NCBI GenBank assembly: GCA_034435395.1
Contig: DAOTXK010000306.1
Location: forward strand, 1 to 24,008
Length of the DNA stretch: 24,008 nt
Origin: DAOTXK01 sp034435395
GTDB taxonomy: Bacteria; Chloroflexota; Anaerolineae; Aggregatilineales; Ch27
Reading direction: 5' to 3'
Shown here: in pieces, positions 1 through 7,289 of the stretch
How positions within the stretch are numbered: position 1 is the stretch's first letter
How the letters are laid out: each line of letters opens with the position of its first letter
Made by a program: the position numbers and the translations under genes
Notes under the pieces: model-generated
Database searches by the model: none
Seen by the model: only the letters and a program-made list of their open reading frames with translations
What the model was told of the DNA's origin: nothing

Positions 1-168
1 CGCCAGTAACACGCCGATCACCCCCAGCACAAGCCCGGCCACGATCAACACGGCCAGAACGACGCGCCGGTAGTTGGCCCGCCGCTGCCGGACATCATGC
101 GGTCGCTCACCCAGGTTGTTATAAGCGGCCTGCTCCGCCTCGATCTCCCAGTCCAGCTTGACATCCAT
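1..168 (-). CDS. N-terminal part of a single-pass membrane protein (cut by window edge)
   Basis: Only the first 56 codons are inside the window. The protein starts MDVKLDWEIEAEQ, has an acidic then basic stretch, and enters a hydrophobic helix at about residues 36-56 (VVLAVLIVAGLVLGVIGVLL), so it looks like a membrane protein with a short cytoplasmic N-terminus and the rest beyond the window. The ATG lies 6 bases after the birA stop codon, so the two are probably co-transcribed. I do not recognise a family from this fragment. The hydrophobic helix is seen directly; the topology is inferred from the positive charges just before it. Confidence 0.7.
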   Translation of the reverse strand, partial: MDVKLDWEIEAEQAAYNNLGERPHDVRQRRANYRRVVLAVLIVAGLVLGVIGVLLA

Positions 169-174
169 AGCCGT

Positions 175-960
175 TCACAAACCATTCCCATGCAACGTGA
201 CATCGCCAGCCAGCAGCCGTCGCACTGAGCCGTCATCGGTCCGTAGCAGCAACGCGCCCTGGGAATCGACCCCTTCCGCCACGCCTGCCACGACTCCTTC
301 ACCGGAGGCTACTGTGACCCGCTTCCCCAGGGTGACGCTGTACTGCCGCCATGCGGCCAATAACGCCTCATCCGACAGGCGCGCCTGCCAGCAATCGATC
401 CGCTCCAACAATCGGAGGAGCAAACCGCCGCGATCAGGCGCTCGGCCCAGGATGGCCTCCACCGTCGTCGCGCCAAAGCGGGCGGCTGCCGCTTCCGACA
501 ACGCCCCTCGCCGGATGTTGACGCCGATGCCCAGAATCACGGCGCTCCTTTCGTCGCCGGACCAGGCCACCTCCGCCAGAATGCCCGCCACCTTGCGCCC
601 TTCCAACAGCACATCATTGGGCCACTTGATGCCCGGCGACAGCCCTTCTGCCGCCAGGGCCTCCGCCACTGCGACCGCCCCCAGCAGCGTCAGGCGGGGC
701 AGCGCTTCCGGCGACACCGCCGGGCGCAGGATGACCGATACCAGCAGCGATGTCTCCGGCGCGGCCACCCATGCCCGACCCCGCCGCCCGCGACCGGCCG
801 TCTGCTCCTCGGCCAGCACGACCGCCCCGGATGGCGCGCCCGCCAACGCCCAGGCCGCCGCTTCGTCATTGGTGCTGCCGATGCGCCGGTAGTAACGGCA
901 GGGGCGCGACCCCAACCCGGCCAGCCAGTCCGGCGGGTGATCTGGCGTCTGCGGGTCCAT
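175..960 (-). CDS. birA: Biotin--[acetyl-CoA-carboxylase] ligase (group I, no HTH)
   Basis: This enzyme activates biotin with ATP and attaches it to the lysine of biotin carrier domains in the cytoplasm. The 261-residue protein shows the ligase signature GRGRRGRAW at residues 56-64 and KWPNDV at 112-117, followed by the GRKVAGIL strand and the small C-terminal domain. It lacks the N-terminal DNA-binding domain of bifunctional BirA, so it should not act as a repressor. I chose the ATG at 960 because an AAGGAG site sits just upstream and the protein then begins at the normal point for the family; a longer open frame reaches 1122. A likely substrate, the biotin carrier protein at 5242-5739, is encoded in the same window. 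It is divergent from the HIT gene and followed by a membrane protein gene. Confidence 0.95.
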   Translation of the reverse strand: MDPQTPDHPPDWLAGLGSRPCRYYRRIGSTNDEAAAWALAGAPSGAVVLAEEQTAGRGRRGRAWVAAPETSLLVSVILRPAVSPEALPRLTLLGAVAVAEALAAEGLSPGIKWPNDVLLEGRKVAGILAEVAWSGDERSAVILGIGVNIRRGALSEAAAARFGATTVEAILGRAPDRGGLLLRLLERIDCWQARLSDEALLAAWRQYSVTLGKRVTVASGEGVVAGVAEGVDSQGALLLRTDDGSVRRLLAGDVTLHGNGL

Positions 961-998
961 CGACGCGTCTCCTTGCCAGTGAAATCGTATCGCTGGCG

Positions 999-1028
999 AT
1001 TGTAGCGCCCGTGGATGAAACGCGGCAA
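999..1028 (-). promoter_or_regulatory. Candidate sigma-70 promoter of birA
   Basis: On the minus strand TTGCCG (1023-1028) is followed after 18 bases by TACAAT (999-1004). The predicted start of transcription is about 30 bases before the birA ATG. This is a pattern match only. Confidence 0.45.
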
Positions 1029-1042
1029 CTGGTTGCCCCCAT

Positions 1043-1072
1043 TTGCCCCCAGGGGCCAGGGCCAAGTACAAT
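1043..1072 (+). promoter_or_regulatory. Candidate sigma-70 promoter of the HIT gene
   Basis: TTGCCC (1043-1048) is followed after 18 bases by TACAAT (1067-1072). It mirrors the birA promoter on the other strand with the same -10 box and the same spacing. The predicted leader to the ATG at 1114 is about 35 bases. Confidence 0.45.
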
Positions 1073-1113
1073 CTAGAGGCGTTCCCAGGCGTTTCTGATC
1101 CGTGGACCTCTTT

Positions 1114-1608
1114 ATGGACCATCTCTGGACACCGTGGCGGATGCCTTACTTACGCGGCGACACGAGCAAACCCGACCATTGTATCTTTTGCCACAAGATC
1201 AACGCTGACGATGACGAAGCGGAACTGGTCGTCTTCCGCTCGGAGCACGTTTACGCCACGCTGAACCGGTATCCGTATAACAACGGCCACCTGATGATCG
1301 TCCCCTACGCCCATGTCGCCATGCTGGAAGACCTCCCCGTGGCGGTGGTCGCCGACCTGATGCAGACCGCTCAGGAAGCCCTCGTGGCCCTGCGCGCCGC
1401 CTACCAGCCGGAGGGTTTTAACATGGGGATCAACATCGGCCCAGCCGCAGGCGCTGGCATTGCCGACCACCTGCACCTGCACATCGTGCCCCGCTGGTCC
1501 GGCGACACCAACTACATGACCGTCGTCGGCCAGACGCGCATCATCCCGGATATGCTGGCCGACACCTACCGGCAGGTTCGCGATGCCTGGCCGAAACGCC
1601 ATGCCTGA
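1114..1608 (+). CDS. HIT family nucleotide hydrolase/phosphorylase (Ap4A-type)
   Basis: HIT proteins hydrolyse or phosphorolyse nucleotide phosphoanhydrides such as diadenosine tetraphosphate. The 164-residue protein has the N-terminal LWTPWRMPYL signature, a CIFC pair at residues 23-26 typical of the zinc-binding subgroup, and the histidine triad HLHLHIVPRW at about 119-128 with the three histidines in place. It closely resembles the bacterial Ap4A phosphorylase-like branch; the exact substrate cannot be read from sequence. A GTG at 1102 is in frame and would add four residues, but the ATG at 1114 gives the usual MxHLWxPWR start. It is divergent from birA. Confidence 0.92.
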   Translation: MDHLWTPWRMPYLRGDTSKPDHCIFCHKINADDDEAELVVFRSEHVYATLNRYPYNNGHLMIVPYAHVAMLEDLPVAVVADLMQTAQEALVALRAAYQPEGFNMGINIGPAAGAGIADHLHLHIVPRWSGDTNYMTVVGQTRIIPDMLADTYRQVRDAWPKRHA

Positions 1609-1688
1609 GTCGGGCGGCATCCAGCGAGTCGCCCGCCGCCGATACCCTCCCCCTTTACCTCCAGTCAGCAGACGAGGACCGCTGTCCT

Positions 1689-1964
1689 ATGCCTTCTACA
1701 GTCAATGGTAAAAACGCTCGCCAGGCGGTCATCCTGGGCGGGGCGCGGACGCCGCACGGGCGTTTCCTGGGTGCGCCGTCCTCGCTCAGCGCTGTGAAGC
1801 TGGCCACCCAGGCGTTAAAAGCGGCCCTGGCCCGCACGCCCATCAACCGGGACGACGTGGACGAGGTGATCGTCGGGCAGATCGTCCCTGCCGGGTGCGG
1901 TCTGGCGGCGTTATGCCTGGGCGGCGCGGAGGCGGTCGCCATGACCACTGAATTGGAACGGTAG
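1689..1964 (+). pseudogene. Thiolase (acetyl-CoA acetyltransferase) remnant with internal deletion
   Basis: The 91-codon frame joins the two ends of a thiolase. Residues 12-69 match the thiolase N-terminus (VILGGARTPHGRF, then the DEVIVGQIVPAG strand). Residue 70 onward jumps directly to the C-terminal signature GLAALCLGGAEAVA that normally ends a protein of about 390-400 residues. The active-site cysteine near residue 90 and the catalytic histidine region near 350 are absent, and only the C-terminal cysteine (C76) is kept, so it cannot be a working thiolase. The frame is open across the junction. It stands upstream of 3-hydroxybutyryl-CoA dehydrogenase, the usual pathway partner. Either a true deletion or an assembly error is possible. 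Confidence 0.85.
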
Positions 1965-1992
1965 ATTCCTGAGCGCAGCCGTTTTCCGCCCA

Positions 1993-2020
1993 ATGACGCC
2001 GCGCGGTGGTGTGGTATAGT
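1993..2020 (+). promoter_or_regulatory. Candidate promoter of the methyltransferase-hbd-CHAD operon
   Basis: ATGACG (1993-1998) and TATAGT (2015-2020) are spaced by 16 bases, giving a five-of-six -10 box about 45 bases before the methyltransferase start. Pattern match only. Confidence 0.35.
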
Positions 2021-2065
2021 TGGGAGAGGAAGTGATCTTCGCCCTGCTCCATCGGCAGCCGGGGA

Positions 2066-2833
2066 ATGGGATATATGCAGGCATACAGCCAGGCATTCGC
2101 GCAGGTCTACAACCGGCGGTGGACTCGGTTTGCGGAGGACCTTGCCCCCCGCTTGCTGGCGTACTACGAAACCACGCCGATTGCCCGGAGCCATCCGCGC
2201 ATTCTGGACCTCTGCTGCGGGACCGGCCAGATGGCCCGCTGCTTCCTGGACAACGGCTACCATGTGACCGGGATTGACCTCTCGCCGCACATGCTGCGGT
2301 TTGCCAGGGAGAACGCCGGGGCGTATCTCGACTCCGGTCAGGCCGAGTTTTTTGAGGCCGACGCGGCCAGCTTCACGCTGGACCGGTCGTTCGGATTGGT
2401 GGTGTCCGTCTTCGATTCGCTCAACCACCTGGCCGATTTCCAGGCCCTCCGCGGGTGTTTTGCCTCGGTGTTTGCTGTGCTCGTGCCGGGCGGGGTCTTC
2501 ATCTTCGATCTGAACACGCGCCTGGGCCTGCGCCGCTGGAACACTATCCACATCGACGATGACGAAGACCTGATGCTGGTCAACCGGGGCATCTACGATG
2601 GCACGGGCGACAAAGCCTACACCCACATCACCGGCTTCATCCGCCGACCAGATGGGCTTTACGAGCGCTATGAGGAAACGGTGTTTAACACGGCGTTTGA
2701 GATGGAGCAGGTGCGGGGGGCGCTGCTCAACGCCGGGTGGCAAACCGTGCGCTTCGCGACCGGCGACGATCTGGCCGCGTCCGTCGAAGACCCGGAAAAC
2801 CACGGCCGTATTTTTTTCGTCGCCACCAAGTAA
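2066..2833 (+). CDS. Class I SAM-dependent methyltransferase
   Basis: The 255-residue protein has a Rossmann-type methyltransferase core. Motif I is ILDLCCGTGQMA at about residues 47-58, followed by VTGIDLSPHML, the acidic FEADA motif and the LVPGGVFIFDLNT strand. The substrate cannot be told; the overall form resembles small-molecule methyltransferases of the UbiE/Tam type. The ATG at 2066 is used, but an in-frame ATG at 2075 is equally possible. It is followed after 39 bases by 3-hydroxybutyryl-CoA dehydrogenase on the same strand, so the two are probably co-transcribed. Confidence 0.88.
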   Translation: MGYMQAYSQAFAQVYNRRWTRFAEDLAPRLLAYYETTPIARSHPRILDLCCGTGQMARCFLDNGYHVTGIDLSPHMLRFARENAGAYLDSGQAEFFEADAASFTLDRSFGLVVSVFDSLNHLADFQALRGCFASVFAVLVPGGVFIFDLNTRLGLRRWNTIHIDDDEDLMLVNRGIYDGTGDKAYTHITGFIRRPDGLYERYEETVFNTAFEMEQVRGALLNAGWQTVRFATGDDLAASVEDPENHGRIFFVATK

Positions 2834-2872
2834 CCTGTCGCCTTCCAGGCAGACGATTACGGAGGGTGCCCC

Positions 2873-3754
2873 ATGACGCCTCAAAAAATCGCCGTCATTG
2901 GCGCTGGGACGATGGGCAGCGGCATTGCCCAGGTGTGCGCAACGAGTGGGTTTGAGGTGGTGATGATCGACGTGGCACCGGACGCCCTGGAACGCGCCCG
3001 CGCGGCCATCGGCCAGAGCGTCCAGAAACTGCACAGCAAGGGCAAGCTGACCGACGAGCAAAAGGCGCGCGTCGATCGCATCGCCGCCGCCACCGAACTC
3101 AGCGCCGCCGCTGACGCCGACCTGGTCATCGAAGCGGTGAACGAAAACTTCGGCCTCAAGCAGCAAATCTTCCGCGAGCTGTCCGCCCTCACCCGGCCCG
3201 ACGCGATCCTGGCCAGCAATACGTCATCCATCTCGCTGACGGCCCTGGCCGCCTTCACCAACCGCCCGCACAAGGTCATCGGCATGCATTTTATGAACCC
3301 GGTGCCCCTTATGCAGCTGGTCGAGGTGATCCGGGGCCTGGATACCGACCAGGCGACGGTGGATACCATTCTGCAACTTAGCCGCGACCTGGGCAAGACC
3401 CCGGTTGAGGCCGCCGACTACCCCGGCTTCATCAGCAACCGCATCCTCTGCCCGATGCTCAACGAGGCCATCTATGCCCTGATGGAAGGCGTGGGTGAGG
3501 TCGAGGCCATCGACACGGTCATGCGGCTGGGCATGAACCATCCGATGGGGCCGCTGATGCTGGCCGATTTCGTCGGTCTGGACGTGCTGCTGGCCGTCAT
3601 GGACGTGTTGTGGGAGCACTTCCATGATTCGAAGTACCGGGCCTGCCCCCTGTTGCGTAAGATGGTGGCGGCGGGCCACCTGGGGCGTAAAAGCGGGCGG
3701 GGCTTCTACCACTACGACGAGACCGGGCGGCCTGTCGGAACAGCGTATCCTTAG
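2873..3754 (+). CDS. hbd: 3-hydroxybutyryl-CoA dehydrogenase (3-hydroxyacyl-CoA dehydrogenase family)
   Basis: This cytoplasmic enzyme interconverts acetoacetyl-CoA and 3-hydroxybutyryl-CoA with NAD(P)H. The 293-residue protein is full length. The nucleotide-binding loop GAGTMGSGIAQ is at 10-20, the active-site segment ASNTSSIS at 114-121, and IGMHFMNPVPLMQLVE carries the catalytic histidine at 139 and glutamate at 151. The C-terminal domain begins at GFISNRILCPMLNEA and ends in the usual KSGRGFYHY segment. An ACGGAGGG site precedes the ATG at 2873. The thiolase that would supply its substrate survives here only as the remnant at 1689-1964. The downstream HTH-CHAD gene follows closely on the same strand. 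Confidence 0.95.
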   Translation: MTPQKIAVIGAGTMGSGIAQVCATSGFEVVMIDVAPDALERARAAIGQSVQKLHSKGKLTDEQKARVDRIAAATELSAAADADLVIEAVNENFGLKQQIFRELSALTRPDAILASNTSSISLTALAAFTNRPHKVIGMHFMNPVPLMQLVEVIRGLDTDQATVDTILQLSRDLGKTPVEAADYPGFISNRILCPMLNEAIYALMEGVGEVEAIDTVMRLGMNHPMGPLMLADFVGLDVLLAVMDVLWEHFHDSKYRACPLLRKMVAAGHLGRKSGRGFYHYDETGRPVGTAYP

Positions 3755-3819
3755 TGCTCTCCACCACTGGCGAGTTGGTCCGGGTGAGTGGGCCTGGCGG
3801 AAAGGAGCGTGAGGCGACC

Positions 3820-5139
3820 ATGACGCGACGGAGCCGACTGAGACTCTCCCCAGATGAGCGTTTGCTGCTGAACCGGATTGCTGAGACCGGCAACGCCGCC
3901 GAATCGCGCCGTGCCCACATCATCCTCCTCAGCGCCAGAGGGCTGTCTCAGATCGAGGTCGCCGCCGACGTGGGCCTCTCCGAACGACAGGTACGGCGCT
4001 GGCAACGCGCTTTCCAGGCGAGACGGATGGCGATCTTCCCCTCGGTGGAGAAGCCTGCGCCGGAGACTCCATCGCCAGAGTCGCCGCCGCCCAGGTCCGC
4101 CCCGCCGGAAAAGACGCCACCCGAACCAGCCGTCCCATCCCCGCCGCCACCGGGCGTGACCGAGCCGCGCCGCCCGCTCAAACTGCAAGAACGGTCCGGC
4201 ATCCAGCCTGACGATCCCATGAGCGAAGCCGGGCGCAAAATCCTGGACTTCCACTTTGAGCGGATGCTGCTCCATGAGCCGGGCAGCCGCCAGGGAGAAG
4301 ACGCCGAAGCCGTGCACGACATGCGCGTCGCCACACGCCGGATGCGCAGCGCCCTGCGCCTTTTCGCGCCGTTCTACCGGCGCAAGGTCATCCGCCCCCT
4401 CGTGCGCGATCTGCGCCAGACCGCCCGCGCCCTCGGTGCCGTGCGCGATCGGGATGTCTTCATCGAAAAACTGGCTTACTACCAGGAAACCCTCCCCCCA
4501 GGCACCGGTGACAGCCTGGCCCCTCTGCTGGAGTACTGTCGACTCCAGCGCGACATGGACCGCGCGCGCCTGATCGCGCATCTGGACAGCCCGGATTTTG
4601 AACGTTTCGTGGCGACCTTCGAGACGTTTCTCACCACGCCGGGCCTGGGCACGCGCAAGTTTGAGTCCGCCGCCCCGGCCGCCTATCAGGTCCGACACGT
4701 CGCCCCGCGCCTGATCTACACCCACTATGAAGCGGTGCGCGCCTACGAAACCGTCCTCGACCGCGCCTCGGTCGAAACGCTGCATGCGTTGCGGATCGAA
4801 TGCAAGCGGCTGCGGTATGCGCTGGAGTTCTTCAGCGAGGTCATGGGGGAGGAAGTCCAGGGCGTCATCGACGCGCTCAAGCAGCTTCAGGATCACCTCG
4901 GCAACCTGAACGATGTCGAAGTCGCCGGAGACTTCCTGCGCCGCTTTATCAGCGATTACGAGCAGACGCAGACCGGCGTCCCGCTGGCTGAGCGGCGCAG
5001 CATCGAAGGAGTCGTGCAGTACATGGCCCACCAGTTCGCGGAGAAGCACCGCCTGACGGTCACCTTCGCCGACGCCTGGGCGGCGTTCAACCGGCCGGGC
5101 GTGCGACGCGACCTGGGGCTGGCCGTCGCCGCGCTGTGA
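3820..5139 (+). CDS. HTH-CHAD fusion protein (IS630-like helix-turn-helix, proline-rich linker, canonical CHAD domain)
   Basis: The 439-residue protein has three parts. Residues 10-72 are a helix-turn-helix like the N-terminus of IS630-type transposases (RRAHIILLSARGLSQIEVA, then LSERQVRRWQRAF). Residues 76-130 are a proline-rich linker. Residues 134-430 are a CHAD domain with its conserved histidines at 166 (EAVHDMRVATRRMR) and 322 (LHALRIECKRLRYALE) and the AVRDRDVF segment. CHAD domains are known to bind inorganic polyphosphate through basic helical surfaces, so a DNA-binding protein that senses polyphosphate is a reasonable inference. There is no transposase catalytic domain. A GTG at 3754 overlapping the hbd stop is in frame, but the ATG at 3820 with an upstream AAAGGAG and the match to the paralog at 20501-22357 support this start. 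Confidence 0.88.
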   Translation: MTRRSRLRLSPDERLLLNRIAETGNAAESRRAHIILLSARGLSQIEVAADVGLSERQVRRWQRAFQARRMAIFPSVEKPAPETPSPESPPPRSAPPEKTPPEPAVPSPPPPGVTEPRRPLKLQERSGIQPDDPMSEAGRKILDFHFERMLLHEPGSRQGEDAEAVHDMRVATRRMRSALRLFAPFYRRKVIRPLVRDLRQTARALGAVRDRDVFIEKLAYYQETLPPGTGDSLAPLLEYCRLQRDMDRARLIAHLDSPDFERFVATFETFLTTPGLGTRKFESAAPAAYQVRHVAPRLIYTHYEAVRAYETVLDRASVETLHALRIECKRLRYALEFFSEVMGEEVQGVIDALKQLQDHLGNLNDVEVAGDFLRRFISDYEQTQTGVPLAERRSIEGVVQYMAHQFAEKHRLTVTFADAWAAFNRPGVRRDLGLAVAAL

Positions 5140-5167
5140 CACCGCCGGAAACCGACCGGCCAACCAC

Positions 5168-5198
5168 AAGGGCGAACGCCAGCCAGGCATTCGCCCTT
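5168..5198. terminator. Bidirectional terminator-like hairpin between convergent operons
   Basis: AAGGGCGAA (5168-5176) pairs perfectly with TTCGCCCTT (5190-5198), and inside it GCC pairs with GGC around a short loop. It lies between the HTH-CHAD stop and the end of the carboxylase operon. There is no clear U-tract on either side, so it may terminate weakly or act as a 3' end stabiliser for both transcripts. Confidence 0.6.
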
Positions 5199-5241
5199 GC
5201 ACACGGAGCCATCAACCAGACCAACCAGCCGGGCCGCGCCA

Positions 5242-5739
5242 TCACATAATGGTCACCAGCGTCTTACTCTGCTCCACGCTGTCTCCGGCCTTGACGTTCA
5301 CCACATGCACCTTCCCGGCGCGGGGCGCTTTCAGTTCGTTCTCCATCTTCATCGACTCGAGGATGACCAGCGTCTGCCCGGCCCCGACTTCCTGGCCCAC
5401 GCTGACCGGCACGTCGATGATCAGGCCGGGCATCGGCGCGCGGATGGGCACCTCCGCTCCGTCCGGGATGAAGCCGGCGCTGGCCTTGGCCAGGCGTTGC
5501 TCCCGCTCATCCATGATCCGCACCTGGTACAGCGCGCCCCACATCAACACCTCGTAGGTGCCGCCGACTTCCTGCACCAGCCCCTCGTAGGAAACGTTAT
5601 CGATCAACAACGAATACAGCGCCTGGTCATCCAGCGACTGGAAGTCTATGCGCCGCTCGTCGCCGTCCACCAGCAGCCGGCCATCGGGTCGGATCTCGAT
5701 GGTATAGGTCTTGTCGTTCACCGTTGCCACGTATTTCAT
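5242..5739 (-). CDS. Biotin carboxyl carrier protein of an acyl-CoA carboxylase
   Basis: This subunit carries the biotin that shuttles carboxyl groups between the biotin carboxylase and the carboxyltransferase. The 165-residue protein has a variable N-terminal beta-rich part (1-90) and a C-terminal biotinyl domain from about residue 95, with the biotinylation site ESMKMENEL in which K131 is the modified lysine. PMPGLI and the KAGDSVEQ turn complete the domain. It is the last gene of the carboxylase operon, 35 bases after accC, and is a probable substrate of the BirA at 175-960. The N-terminal part resembles the linker domain of propionyl/methylcrotonyl-type carboxylases rather than AccB of fatty acid synthesis. 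Confidence 0.93.
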   Translation of the reverse strand: MKYVATVNDKTYTIEIRPDGRLLVDGDERRIDFQSLDDQALYSLLIDNVSYEGLVQEVGGTYEVLMWGALYQVRIMDEREQRLAKASAGFIPDGAEVPIRAPMPGLIIDVPVSVGQEVGAGQTLVILESMKMENELKAPRAGKVHVVNVKAGDSVEQSKTLVTIM

Positions 5740-5754
5740 CGTCCGATCCTCTCA

Positions 5755-5775
5755 AGGCCCACGCCAGCCGGGCCT
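5755..5775 (-). other. Intercistronic hairpin between accC and the carrier gene
   Basis: AGGCCC (5755-5760) and GGGCCT (5770-5775) can pair around a 9-base loop at the end of accC, just before the ribosome-binding region of the carrier protein gene. It could set the relative amounts of the two subunits; this role is inferred. Confidence 0.35.
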
Positions 5776-7289
5776 CAGCGTTGCAGACGTTCCCAGCGGC
5801 CAAACCACTTCCAGTTGGAAACGTCCCGTTCGTTGTGTTGCACGATCTGAGCCGCACGCTGGCGGTCCCGATGGGCGACCAGCGTGGCCATGATGGCAGC
5901 CACAGCGGTCTGCTCGGCGGATTCCGCCTGCTCGATCTCAAACCGCTCCTCCACAAACGAGGTATCGAAGCTCCCGGCCAGGAAGCGGTGGCTATCCAGT
6001 AAGTTCTGGTGAAAGGGGATGTTGGTGTTGACGCCCATGATGCGGTATTCCCCCAGGGCGCGCCGCATGCGCAGCAACGCCTCGCCGCGCGTTTCCCCCC
6101 AACAGATCAGCTTGGCCAACAGGCTGTCATAGTAGGGTGTCACCTCATACCCGGCATAAATGCCGCTATCCACCCGCACGCCGGGCCCGGTGGGCGCCAG
6201 GTTGACCGTGATGCGCCCCACCGATGGCATGAAGTGATTATAGGGGTCCTCGGCATTGATCCGGCATTCCACCGCCCAACCGTTGAGGGCGACGGAATCC
6301 TGGGTAGGCCCCATCCGCCGCCCGCGGGCGATACGAATCTGCTCCTTGACCATGTCCACACCCGTGACCAGCTCTGTCACCGGGTGCTCGACCTGGATAC
6401 GGGTGTTCATTTCCAGGAAGTAAAATTTCCGCTCGCGGTCCACCAGGAACTCGACCGTCCCTGCGTTGAGATAGTCGACGGCCTGGGCTGCGCGCACCGC
6501 CACCTCGCCCATGCGCTGGCGCATGTCTTCATCCACCATCATACTGGGCGCTTCTTCAAACAATTTCTGGTGCCGCCGCTGGATCGAGCACTCGCGCTCG
6601 CCCAGGTGGATCGTGTTGCCATGCGCGTCGGCCAGCACCTGAATCTCGATGTGACGCGCGCCCTCGATCAGCTTTTCCAGGTAAACCGTGCCATCGCCAA
6701 AGGCCGCTTCCGCCTCACGCCGCGCTGTCGCCAGGGCCGACGGCAGGGCCTCCGCCTGGTAAACCACGTGGATGCCTTTGCCACCGCCGCCCGCCGCCGC
6801 CTTGACCATCAGGGGAAAACCGACGTCATGCTCCGCCGCCGCCACCATCTCGTCATCGCTCAGGCCCGGCCTAGTCCCCGGAATGACCGGGACACCCGCC
6901 TTGCGCATCAACTCGCGCGCGGCCAGTTTATCGCCCATCAGCGCGATGCTGGACGGGCGCGGGCCGATGAAGATCAGGCCTTCATCCAGACACGCCTGAG
7001 CGAAATCGGCTCGCTCCGCCAGAAAGCCGTAGCCCGGATGCACGGCGTCCGCCCCGGCGCGACGGGCCACGTCCAGAATCTTGTTGATGGCCAGGTAACT
7101 CTCGGCGGGCCGCGAGCCGCCGATGTAGTAGGCCTCATCAGCCTGGCGCACGTGCAGGCTCGTCCGGTCAGCTTCCGAATACACGGCCACCGTCTCGATG
7201 CCCAACTCGCGGCAGGCGTGGATGATACGAATGGCGATCTCGCCCCGGTTGGCGATTAAAATCTTTCTGATCAGCGTAGTTTCAACCAT
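5775..7289 (-). CDS. accC: Biotin carboxylase subunit of acyl-CoA carboxylase
   Basis: The enzyme carboxylates protein-bound biotin with ATP and bicarbonate. The 504-residue protein begins with the typical ILIANRGEIAIRI and has the ATP-grasp glycine-rich loop AAAGGGGKG at about 164-172. The active-site segment EMNTRIQVEHPVTE runs from 293 to 306 with E293, N295, R297 and E301 conserved. About 55 residues after the normal end of AccC form a C-terminal tail rich in Ala, Gln and Trp. It lacks the biotinyl domain, which is encoded separately just downstream. Its ATG overlaps the end of the upstream DUF4365-like gene by 8 bases, so translation is probably coupled. Confidence 0.96.
   Translation of the reverse strand: MVETTLIRKILIANRGEIAIRIIHACRELGIETVAVYSEADRTSLHVRQADEAYYIGGSRPAESYLAINKILDVARRAGADAVHPGYGFLAERADFAQACLDEGLIFIGPRPSSIALMGDKLAARELMRKAGVPVIPGTRPGLSDDEMVAAAEHDVGFPLMVKAAAGGGGKGIHVVYQAEALPSALATARREAEAAFGDGTVYLEKLIEGARHIEIQVLADAHGNTIHLGERECSIQRRHQKLFEEAPSMMVDEDMRQRMGEVAVRAAQAVDYLNAGTVEFLVDRERKFYFLEMNTRIQVEHPVTELVTGVDMVKEQIRIARGRRMGPTQDSVALNGWAVECRINAEDPYNHFMPSVGRITVNLAPTGPGVRVDSGIYAGYEVTPYYDSLLAKLICWGETRGEALLRMRRALGEYRIMGVNTNIPFHQNLLDSHRFLAGSFDTSFVEERFEIEQAESAEQTAVAAIMATLVAHRDRQRAAQIVQHNERDVSNWKWFGRWERLQR

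Noticed and set aside
1611..1635. Stem CGGGCG/CGCCCG after the HIT gene as a terminator
   Set aside because: Only six pairs with a 13-base loop and no U-run; such pairs are common by chance in this GC-rich sequence.
1655..3166. A 503-codon open frame on the minus strand opposite the thiolase remnant, methyltransferase and hbd
   Set aside because: No motif, biased composition, and opposite to clear coding sequence on the plus strand.
3820..4040. IS630-type transposase remnant
   Set aside because: The helix-turn-helix resembles the transposase N-terminus, but it is continuous with an intact CHAD protein, has no catalytic domain or terminal repeats, and has a same-architecture paralog at 20501-22357.
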